NCBI GenBank assembly: GCA_026713345.1
Contig: JAPOOQ010000319.1
Coordinates: 1 to 6,760, forward strand
DNA: 6,760 bases
Reading direction: 5' to 3'
DNA from: Gemmatimonadota bacterium
Lineage (GTDB): Bacteria; Gemmatimonadota; Gemmatimonadetes; Longimicrobiales; Gaopeijiaceae
Shown: positions 1-5,299 of the stretch, piece by piece
Position numbering within the stretch: the stretch's first letter is position 1
Layout: the number at the start of each line of letters is the position of its first letter
Program-made: the position numbers and the translations under genes
The notes under the pieces: model-generated
The model's input: the letters and a program-made list of their open reading frames with translations, nothing else
Told to the model about the DNA's origin: nothing
Databases searched by the model: none

Positions 1-753
1 CACTGGCCGACGGCCATGACCGTGGGCGTCTCCGAGCTTGTTTCGAACGGCCGCCAAGTGCCCGACGACCGATTGGCAGTTCCCCAGGATTGCCCGAAAC
101 ACCTCTTCTTGTTGCTGACTGGGAGCAAGCTTGAGTTGCTTGCTTGCCAATGACCACAGCTGGGGCAGATCCGCGCGCGGTTCGTATTTGATGTCCAGAC
201 CGTCGAGGATGTGTTTGCAGGCTGCTTCCAGGAGGCTCCTCGCTAGCGTGATGGCACCTTCGGGATCGTGGACGCGTCGGTCCAGGGCTGTCTGCCACAT
301 CCGGCTTACCCCGTCGGCGTCGAAAGACGCGAGGGTCACAGAGATCGCCTCTTCGGATGGCGTCCGATTGCCGTGTTCCAGATGGTCGATCAAAGGACCG
401 AAGCCCTCCCAAATCAGGCTACGGCGTTCAGCATAGGTGGGTTTTTCCTCCTTGATCCAACCCCAGAACTGAGCGAGGGTCCGGCACTTCCTCACGAATG
501 GCGGTACAAGGCGACGAAGGTCGTGACGAGCCAGCAGTTGGCCGCGATAGCGGCGGTAGGTTGTTTCGTCAAAAGACTCTCCAGTCGCCCGCGCGATCAA
601 CCCGTCTTGCAGGGTTTCGACCTGGGCAAGGAACTCCCCGGCCGCGTCCAGGGACGGCTCGGCCACGGATTGGATCGTGGCGTGGGAACGGTCGGTGCCG
701 TCGGTTGGGACCGAATCGCGGCTCCTCGGCATGCTGTCCTTCATTTCCCTCAT
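1..753 (-). CDS. Abortive infection family protein (Abi_C domain), 3' end cut by window edge
   Basis: An open frame of 251 codons runs off the left edge without a stop, so the protein is truncated only by the window. The last ~100 residues read as the C-terminal domain of abortive-infection proteins (Abi_C): a helix with DPEGAITLARSLLEAACKHIL, then APSQQQEEVFRAILGNC, then RNKLGDAHGHGRRPV. The N-terminal half (YRRYRGQLL, RRLVPPFVRKC, TYAERRSLIWEGF) also matches the helical leader I associate with this family. Arg237 and His244 form an R-x6-H pair resembling the RNase signature of HEPN domains; a nuclease role is inference. Family members are linked to phage-induced growth arrest, but none is proven for this one. 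Possible ATG starts lie at 753, 744 and 732; the last has AAGGA four bases upstream, so the true start is uncertain. It follows the 109-residue gene by 52 bases on the same strand and may be co-transcribed with it. Confidence 0.85.
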   Translation of the reverse strand, partial: MREMKDSMPRSRDSVPTDGTDRSHATIQSVAEPSLDAAGEFLAQVETLQDGLIARATGESFDETTYRRYRGQLLARHDLRRLVPPFVRKCRTLAQFWGWIKEEKPTYAERRSLIWEGFGPLIDHLEHGNRTPSEEAISVTLASFDADGVSRMWQTALDRRVHDPEGAITLARSLLEAACKHILDGLDIKYEPRADLPQLWSLASKQLKLAPSQQQEEVFRAILGNCQSVVGHLAAVRNKLGDAHGHGRRPV

Positions 754-805
754 CTGTGTTCGCGGTTGGGCGTCGGTACTAGCGGCGACTCGGTGAAGTC
801 ACTCC

Positions 806-1135
806 TCAGAATGGGAGGTCGGAAATCTCGACTTCGGCTGGGAGATCGCCGTCGACGCGTAGTGATAGTAGCCGAATGGTCCGGGGCCAGTCATTCCCGT
901 GGCGTTCGGCTGCCTCGGCAAGATCCTGAGGAGTCTTGGTGTGGCAGTGAAAGACCACGAAAGCCTTCCGCTGGCGCCCCTGGAGATCACTGACGATGCG
1001 CTCGAAGTGCCTGCCTGAAACCGGAACACAGTAGGTACCACCGATTACCATTGAGACTGCTTGACCATCGTCCACGAACAGCTCGTCTGCCAGTTTCTCG
1101 TCAGCAATGTTGGTCGCGATGAAGTGCTGGATCAT
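806..1135 (-). CDS. Unknown 109-residue protein
   Basis: I do not recognise this protein. The ATG at 1135 is chosen because a purine-rich GGAAGGTGG stretch sits just upstream; the frame is open further upstream, but that extension runs through the AT-rich promoter-like region and is probably untranslated. The product is soluble, without a signal peptide or membrane segment. It alternates short strands and helices: MIQHFIATN, then ADELFVDDGQAVSMVIGGTYCVPV, a central helix HFERIVSDLQGRQRKA, a hydrophobic strand FVVFHCH, and an acidic C-terminus ending EVEISDLPF. It lies between the regulator remains and the Abi_C gene, all on the minus strand, with 52 bases to the Abi_C start. The arrangement would fit a small partner in a defence or toxin-antitoxin operon, but no sequence motif supports a function. 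Confidence 0.7.
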   Translation of the reverse strand: MIQHFIATNIADEKLADELFVDDGQAVSMVIGGTYCVPVSGRHFERIVSDLQGRQRKAFVVFHCHTKTPQDLAEAAERHGNDWPRTIRLLSLRVDGDLPAEVEISDLPF

Positions 1136-1188
1136 CTTCCACCTTCCTTCTCGATGTGGATTCAGTATGACTACCATAATGACGATAT

Positions 1189-1217
1189 AGTGTACATCAT
1201 TCTCTAGCACATAGCAA
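1189..1217 (-). promoter_or_regulatory. Candidate sigma-70-like promoter for the 109-residue gene and Abi_C gene
   Basis: On the minus strand TTGCTA (1217-1212) and TACACT (1194-1189) are separated by 17 bases. Each matches four of six consensus positions. They lie in the most AT-rich stretch of the window, 54 bases upstream of the ATG at 1135. The 8-base inverted pair CATAATGA (1175-1182) and TCATTATG (1221-1228) brackets the elements and could be an operator, although such a pair can arise by chance in AT-rich DNA. Confidence 0.4.
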
Positions 1218-1515
1218 GGATCATTATGAGTGATGTCGTGATCCCGGTATCCAGACGGGACCACACTTGGAGGGTCACTCGGTCGGGCCTTCCCGTCCCA
1301 GCGTCCTTGCCGTCGGCGGCCAGTTCCACATCGGCGAGCGCACAGACGCGGCACTCCGCGTCGAACACGTGAAGACCGGCGTTCGGCCCGTCCAGGACCC
1401 GGCCTCTTCCAGACCCATCACCTTCCTGTGGTTCGGCGAACACCGCCAGCTCCTCAAGTGTCGCAGTGCCCGCTCGACCGATCAGTTTCTCATCGAATGC
1501 GTCAGCCAGCGCCAC
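1204..1515 (-). CDS. Unrecognised reading frame; separate small gene or frameshifted tail of the decayed regulator
   Basis: From a GTG at 1515 the frame encodes about 103 residues, beginning ALADAFDEKLIGRAG and continuing TLEELAVFAEPQEGDG, VLDGPNAGLHVFDAEC and RVCALADVELAADGKDAG. It reads like real high-GC coding sequence rather than an antisense shadow. I do not recognise a domain. Two explanations fit. It may be an independent small gene whose GTG follows a G-rich stretch. Alternatively it may continue the upstream regulator pseudogene, whose frame becomes this one if a single base is removed from the run of six C (plus strand 1534-1539). The last residues (SLIMILAMC) run into the promoter-like region and are unlikely to be conserved. 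Confidence 0.4.
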   Translation of the reverse strand: MALADAFDEKLIGRAGTATLEELAVFAEPQEGDGSGRGRVLDGPNAGLHVFDAECRVCALADVELAADGKDAGTGRPDRVTLQVWSRLDTGITTSLIMILAMC

Positions 1516-2017
1516 ACCCCACCCCAAGCCCGGCCCCCCGCAGCCGCCGACTCAGATCCGGTACCTGGACCAGATTTCCCAACTCATCGAGCTTGCACTG
1601 CGTGATCTTGCCGCGCGTGAATGCCTCGATCGCCATCGCCAAGAACCGGGCATGGACCCGCATCTCGTCGTCGGAATCGACCGGCTCCGGAAGACCAGGG
1701 AATCCCCTGAGAGCCTTGGCGAGTCCCGCGCTGTCCTGCGCGGCCAGGGATGAGCGCTCGTCCTCGGTCACGCCCTCGGCGGGCATGAGGAATGAAGCCG
1801 CGAACGCGTTGGCCCGAACGTAACCGAGGCGCGGGAATAGAGCTGCGCCAGCCGGTAGAGTTCCAGGCCCGACACAGCCCGCCAGCCGGGCCGACCAGGC
1901 CGCCACCGGGCCCGTTCATTGAGCTGTCCCATACAGCCATGGCGCTGTCCCAGGCATCGGACCACCTTGCAGGGATGGGCGGGCGGCTCTGGCAAAGGCA
2001 AGCCTGGCGGCCCTCAT
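1502..2017 (-). pseudogene. Decayed XRE/ImmA-IrrE-type regulator, catalytic core deleted
   Basis: Three frames must be joined to read this gene. From an ATG at 2017 the first frame gives MRAARLAFARAARPSLQ and then goes out of frame near 1961-1970. The next frame gives CLGQRHGCMGQLNERARWRP and, at 1875-1837, VSGLELYRLAQLY; together these look like a helix-turn-helix with its closing helix. Near 1830 the frame breaks again and resumes as YVRANAFAASFLMPAEGV (1822 onward), the characteristic segment after the zinc site in ImmA/IrrE peptidases, followed by AIEAFTRGKITQCKLDELG and a stop at 1502. The roughly hundred or more residues that should lie between HTH and this segment, including the HExxH zinc motif, are absent. 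XRE/ImmA proteins are normally repressors cleaved or acting as proteases in stress and mobile-element control; this one cannot be catalytic as it stands. It is divergent from the 2TM-GAF operon, with an operator-like repeat between them. Confidence 0.65.
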
Positions 2018-2020
2018 GGT

Positions 2021-2038
2021 GTGTGGAGTACACCACAC
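2021..2038. promoter_or_regulatory. Operator-like inverted repeat between divergent genes
   Basis: GTGTGG (2021-2026) and CCACAC (2033-2038) form perfect 6-base arms around a 6-base spacer; an overlapping pair GGTGT/ACACC is also present. The element begins four bases upstream of the ATG of the decayed HTH regulator (minus strand) and 28 bases before the likely start of the 2TM-GAF gene (plus strand). That is where an HTH protein would bind to control both directions. Operator function is inferred from position and symmetry only. Confidence 0.45.
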
Positions 2039-2066
2039 TTCGAAGAAGGGAGATCCAGCAGAGCTC

Positions 2067-2873
2067 ATGAGGATTCGGCCACCGCGGTACCGTGTATGGA
2101 GGGGCAGCCATCTCGCACTGTCCGTCGTCGTGGTGGTCATTGCGCGTGTTCTGGAACTTCCGCCCGCTGAGGGGCAGTCCGGCTGGGCGACCATCGTCGG
2201 TCTGGTCCAGGAGTACGGATGGTGGGTCATTCTCCTCGGCGTCTTCACCGGAGAGGGCGGAATCATCTGGATCGAGTCGAAGGAATCGACGACCGTGACC
2301 AACGCCCTGAACGCAATCCTGGGGGAGTTTCGAGGTGGGCTGTTCGGCGATGCCGGAGGACAAGAGGGGGACCACCGGGTCACGCTTTTCCAGTACCGGA
2401 AGACTTCTTGGAGGGCAATCTGGCAACGGGCAAGGGTGCCGTGGGGTGGATGGCTGGTTCCGGTCGCCCGCCCGGGCCGATCCTCACAGCGATCCCATTC
2501 CTTGTTCCGTACGCCGGACGATCCGAGCAGGCTCGAGGGGATCGCGGGAAAGGCATGGGGGGCGAACAGCAAAGCGTACGAGGTCCTCGACCTACCCGAC
2601 CTGTCGGAAGTCGGGAACCCGAAGGGGAGCCCGCTCGTAGAGAAATACGCGAAGCAGAGCTTCGTGTCGCCGGGGTGGGTGCGGAGGCGAGTGAGGAAGA
2701 AGAGGCTTCTGGCCCGTTCCATCATGGGGTTCACGGTCGAGCGGCCGGACGGCACGGAGTGGGGCGTGCTTGTCCTGGACAGCAAAGATCCCCATATCAA
2801 CGGAGAGAGAATCGCGAAGGAGTTTCGAGACCTATGGAAGAAATCGCTGAGGCACATGGTGGCAGAGCTGTGA
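2067..2873 (+). CDS. Membrane protein with two TM segments and a cytoplasmic GAF-like domain
   Basis: The ATG at 2067 gives 268 residues beginning MRIRPPRYRVWRGSH; the frame is open further upstream to an ATG at 2016, but that start lies at the edge of the inverted repeat. Hydrophobic stretches at about residues 15-31 (LALSVVVVVIARVL) and 41-69 (GLVQEYGWWVILLGVF, GGIIWI) make a likely hairpin of two membrane segments. From about residue 100 the protein reads as a GAF-like domain: HRVTLFQYRK, GWLVPVARPGRSSQRS, DDPSRLEGIAGKAWGAN, a helical RKKRLLARSIMGF connection and the closing strand EWGVLVLDSKDP, followed by a C-terminal helix. GAF domains bind small ligands such as cyclic nucleotides; no ligand can be named here. 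The downstream gene overlaps the stop codon, so the two are probably translated together. No clear ribosome binding site is seen at normal spacing; GGGAG lies 14 bases upstream. A membrane-attached sensor or effector is plausible. Confidence 0.75.
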   Translation: MRIRPPRYRVWRGSHLALSVVVVVIARVLELPPAEGQSGWATIVGLVQEYGWWVILLGVFTGEGGIIWIESKESTTVTNALNAILGEFRGGLFGDAGGQEGDHRVTLFQYRKTSWRAIWQRARVPWGGWLVPVARPGRSSQRSHSLFRTPDDPSRLEGIAGKAWGANSKAYEVLDLPDLSEVGNPKGSPLVEKYAKQSFVSPGWVRRRVRKKRLLARSIMGFTVERPDGTEWGVLVLDSKDPHINGERIAKEFRDLWKKSLRHMVAEL

Positions 2874-3292
2874 CGGGCCGCTGGACGGACATCGATCCCA
2901 GCAAGTACGACGAGGTCCACGAAGTGCAGGGGCTTGAGCTGGACGCGGGCTCCTTCATCTCACCCTACGACGTGCCGGACGGAGTACGGCTGCTCTTCAC
3001 GGCGCGAAGGAGCTACCAGATCGAACTTCGCTACCTCACGGACCAGGAGAAGATCGAGTTGACCGAAACGGACCTTCCCGAGATCCACTTCGGTCTCGGC
3101 CGGCACTCAAGCCGCCTGGTGTCGCTGGAGGTCGCCGCCACGGAAGGGTTCCCAGAATGGAAAAAGGTCGAGTCCCTGCTCTCCAAGCTGACCATTCAGC
3201 GGAACGTCACCAACCATTTCGTCGCGCGAACCGTGCTGCGCGACTGGTGGTCCCGATTGGCCGAACAGGTTGAGGAGCTCCAGGCGGGGTGA
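2870..3292 (+). CDS. Unknown 140-residue partner of the 2TM-GAF protein
   Basis: I do not recognise this protein. A GTG at 2870 overlaps the TGA of the preceding gene as GTGA, the usual sign of translational coupling; an ATG at 2834 in the same frame would add 12 residues and is less likely. The product starts TGRWTDIDPSKYDEVHEVQG. A strand-rich core follows (GVRLLFTARRSYQIELRYL, EIHFGLGRHSSRLVSLEV), then a helical C-terminus (EWKKVESLLSKLTIQRN, NHFVARTVLRDWWSRLAEQVEEL). There is no signal peptide or membrane segment. No catalytic motif stands out; paired basic and aromatic residues in the core could suit ligand or protein binding. Tight overlap with the GAF-like membrane protein suggests the two act together, for example as sensor and regulator or effector and immunity partner, but this is inference. 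Confidence 0.7.
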   Translation: MTGRWTDIDPSKYDEVHEVQGLELDAGSFISPYDVPDGVRLLFTARRSYQIELRYLTDQEKIELTETDLPEIHFGLGRHSSRLVSLEVAATEGFPEWKKVESLLSKLTIQRNVTNHFVARTVLRDWWSRLAEQVEELQAG

Positions 3293-3455
3293 GAGCGCGC
3301 GCCTGGATCACTTCCCCCCGTGGTCGTTCGGCGGATCCTCGCTCTTCCGAGAATCAGGTCCCCGTTCCGGAACCAACAGAATCGCGTGTTCGTGACACTC
3401 TATAGTAGAGGGGTCCCCGAACCCCAACTCGGAATCCGTACCTTGCGGCCAGAGA
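3293..3455. promoter_or_regulatory. Intergenic region with small palindromes and a possible -10 element
   Basis: The gap between the two-gene operon and the propeller gene holds three small symmetric elements: GTTCCGGAAC (3364-3373), a perfect palindrome; CTCTA-TAG-TAGAG (3398-3410); and GGGGT/ACCCC arms (3410-3414 and 3421-3425). TATAGT at 3401-3406 matches five of six positions of a -10 box and is about 50 bases upstream of the propeller start, but no -35 box is found at the right spacing. The region may combine the end of the upstream operon and the promoter of the propeller gene. Confidence 0.3.
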
Positions 3456-4444
3456 ATGGGGGCGGCGGTGGGTGCTGAGTCAGGAAAACGGCGAGCGACG
3501 GTTCCCGGGGCAGTAGCCACGACTGTCACCGGACTGCTGGCGCTCCAATCGATCGGCTGTGCGACCGATCGACCCGGGGCGGCAGCCGGTGTACGCGAAC
3601 CGTTTGCGCCGGAACTGACAGGTACCGCGGCGGTACCGTACAGTTATACAGTGAGCGTAGCCCTGGTCGATCCGGAGACGGCCTGCACTGTGGATACCTA
3701 CGACGTCAAGATCGTGTGTGTCGAGCGGTCCGGGCGTCTGCTTGCCAGGTTTGGAAGTGAGGGGGACGGGCCCGGGGAGTTCCGCCGGCCGGGGAACCTG
3801 GTGCGTGGTGTCGATGGTACGCTCGGATTCCTTGACCGAAACACCTTCCATGTGGTTACACCTCTTGGCGTGACGGTGAGCGAAACCGAATTGCCGGTTT
3901 CCATTCTTAAGCCGATCTCTCCGTTTGGCACTACGGTCACGGGCACGTACCCGGCGTCGCTCGCTACGCTGAGCATGTTTGCGCTCACGCTGTCCGCTGT
4001 GGAAATCGATTTGGAGACGGGTGAGATCCTTGGGGAATGGCGGCCAGCCAGTGTTCCTCTTGTCGACGAGTGCGGAGCACCCGCCTTCGGATTCCCGGCG
4101 GATGGCGAACGGCCGCGGTGGACGTGAATGCGTTCGTAGAAGAGTACGCTGGGGGGGCCAAGCTCTATTACCTGCAAAGGGGGCAGGAGACGTTGGACTC
4201 GCAAGGAAGACTGTGGATATCGACGTCCCGCGACCGGGACAAGCAGTCGTTCCTGGACGTGTACCAGGGGGAGGAGTACTACGGTACCGTGATGGTAAGG
4301 GACCGAATGATTGATTTTGATGTCATTGGCAGTACGCTGGCGGTACTCGTTGAACGGGGAATTGGCACAGGAGACCCGGATGGTGTTGCAGATCGGGAGA
4401 TCGATTGGTACGACATTGGCGCATTCGAGGATGGCGGCGGGTAG
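3456..4444 (+). pseudogene. Six-bladed beta-propeller protein, interrupted by one frameshift
   Basis: Two plus-strand frames together encode about 330 residues of a six-bladed (NHL-like) beta-propeller. The first, from the ATG at 3456 (GTG 3468 is possible), has a basic start, a hydrophobic stretch (GAVATTVTGLLALQSIGC) and Cys35, which may be a poor lipobox or a signal peptide end. A typical blade follows: VALVDPETA, VKIVCVERSGRLLARFG, GDGPGEFRRPGNLVRG, GTLGFLDRN. This frame stops at 4127. The second frame continues the same protein from near 4105 (AAVDVNAFVEEYAGG, LDSQGRLWISTSRD, ADREIDWYDIGAFE) to a TAG at 4442-4444. One base is missing around 4100-4115. Such proteins usually sit outside the cytoplasmic membrane; the ligand is unknown. 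It has no evident link to the neighbouring defence-like genes. The frameshift could be a sequencing error. Confidence 0.7.
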
Positions 4445-4471
4445 GCACGTTGCGCGAGCGCTTGGCTCTGG

Positions 4472-4487
4472 CTACCGGCGCCGGTAG
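4472..4487. repeat. Perfect 16-base palindrome
   Basis: CTACCGGC followed directly by GCCGGTAG is a perfect 16-base palindrome, 27 bases after the propeller stop codon. As RNA it would form a GC-rich stem only by opening a small loop. It may be part of a terminator region or a protein binding site; no T-run follows. Confidence 0.6.
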
Positions 4488-4489
4488 TC

Positions 4490-4519
4490 ACCTGACACCC
4501 GGCCTCGCCGAGGTCAGGT
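4490..4519. terminator. Nested hairpin between convergent genes, possible terminator
   Basis: ACCTGAC (4490-4496) pairs with GTCAGGT (4513-4519). Inside, CGGC (4500-4503) pairs with GCCG (4507-4510) around a CTC loop. The structure lies after the propeller gene on the plus strand and downstream of the DUF4411 gene on the minus strand, a natural place for a terminator. No U-tract follows in either direction, so a classical rho-independent terminator is not shown; a hairpin-only terminator or RNA-stabilising stem is possible. Confidence 0.45.
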
Positions 4520-4834
4520 CTAGCATCAGCTCGTCCGCGACTCGCTGAGCGCCATGCGTCGGGGTGCTTCAGCCGTGGGCCAGGATGGCTTCCTCGACGG
4601 GCGCGGGTGGGAGCAGGGAGCCATCCCGGATCGGCGCGTGGCAGAATCCGCGTGGGAGCGCATCCCGCCAGGTTACGGCAGCTCTTCTTCGGCGGCGGTT
4701 TCCGCGCGAGGACGAGGGCGGCGAGAATGCTCTTGTGCGATGGTTCCCCTTCCGGAAACCTCCAGGGTTGCTCTGTCATCTGTCGCCTTCCGACATCTGT
4801 GGTCGATCACGGGCTCAACCAAGGGCGGCGATGG
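4520..4834. other. Stretch of about 300 bases with no supported gene
   Basis: No frame here has a recognisable product. On the minus strand, fragments such as GFCHAPIRDGSLLPP and PVEEAILAHG read somewhat like coding sequence but lack a start codon in frame. A different frame begins MTEQPWRFPEGEPSHK directly downstream of the DUF4411 gene. They could be remains of a third gene in the minus-strand operon; I cannot support this beyond impression. No tRNA, repeat array or insertion sequence end is seen. Confidence 0.4.
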
Positions 4835-5299
4835 TCACCGGACCGACTTCCTCCAATCGGTCGTGAAGTCGAGCTCCCTCGCAAACTGGAATGGGTTGAG
4901 CGTCTTGATCCCGAACCTCTTGGCAACATCGGGAATCTTGCGGTTCGCCCGCCTCTTCTTGGGCCTGGAGACCTCCGTCGTGACGATACGGCGGCCAGCG
5001 GGGTTCACGAGCGCATAGGCGATCAGAAACGGATCACGACCCAGCTTCACGAGCTCGTGGTCGTTCAGATTGGGCGCGTATCCTATTGAGATAACCCGCT
5101 GCACGAGGGCCGGATCAGGCTCCTCGTCCAGTGGAATCGTGTCCTTCACCTTCACGTCGGCCGGCCGCCGCCTGGTGCTGTAGCCAATGCCAAAACTCGG
5201 GAACTCGCGCCACCGCATATAGTCGCGATGAGCCGTGATCAGGACGTTGGCGTCAAGCAGGTAGAGCACGTTCGACCCGGTGGGCGACGACCGCTTCAC
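4835..5299 (-). CDS. PIN-like DUF4411 protein (putative toxin), internally damaged
   Basis: A GTG at 5299 overlaps the stop of the upstream regulator (GTGA) and gives 154 residues. The family is clear from YLLDANVLITAHRDY near the N-terminus, with the first PIN aspartate at D16, from GRDPFLIAYAL (D89), from VTTEVSRPKKRRANRKIPDV, and from the end RELDFTTDW. DUF4411 proteins are PIN-like and are typically encoded beside XRE/ImmA regulators, where they are considered toxins; an RNase activity is expected from the fold. The middle is abnormal. Residues about 28-46 are read out of frame: another frame spells RVPEFWHWLQHQAAAG, the expected family sequence, implying one base lost near 5220 and one gained near 5160. 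Directly after DVKV the protein jumps to KDTIPLDEE, so roughly 20-35 residues usually containing the conserved EIY-type acidic helix are missing. The product is probably inactive. Confidence 0.85.
   Translation of the reverse strand: MKRSSPTGSNVLYLLDANVLITAHRDYMRWREFPSFGIGYSTRRRPADVKVKDTIPLDEEPDPALVQRVISIGYAPNLNDHELVKLGRDPFLIAYALVNPAGRRIVTTEVSRPKKRRANRKIPDVAKRFGIKTLNPFQFARELDFTTDWRKSVR

Noticed and set aside
268..993. Plus-strand open frame of 241 codons
   Set aside because: It is antisense to the Abi_C gene and the 109-residue gene, both of which have better protein character.
1175..1228. CATAATGA/TCATTATG inverted pair
   Set aside because: Arms of eight bases in AT-rich DNA with a 38-base spacer can arise by chance; mentioned only with the promoter candidate.
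1916..2920. Long minus-strand open frame of 334 codons
   Set aside because: It lies opposite the 2TM-GAF gene, has shadow-like composition rich in Ser, Arg and Pro, and has no recognisable domain.
3308..3529. Minus-strand open frame of 73 codons
   Set aside because: No ribosome binding site or domain, and it covers the palindromic intergenic region and the start of the propeller gene.
4279..4779. Minus-strand open frame starting MTEQPWRF
   Set aside because: Only the first ~30 residues look protein-like; the rest is Pro/Arg-rich and runs into the antisense of the propeller gene.
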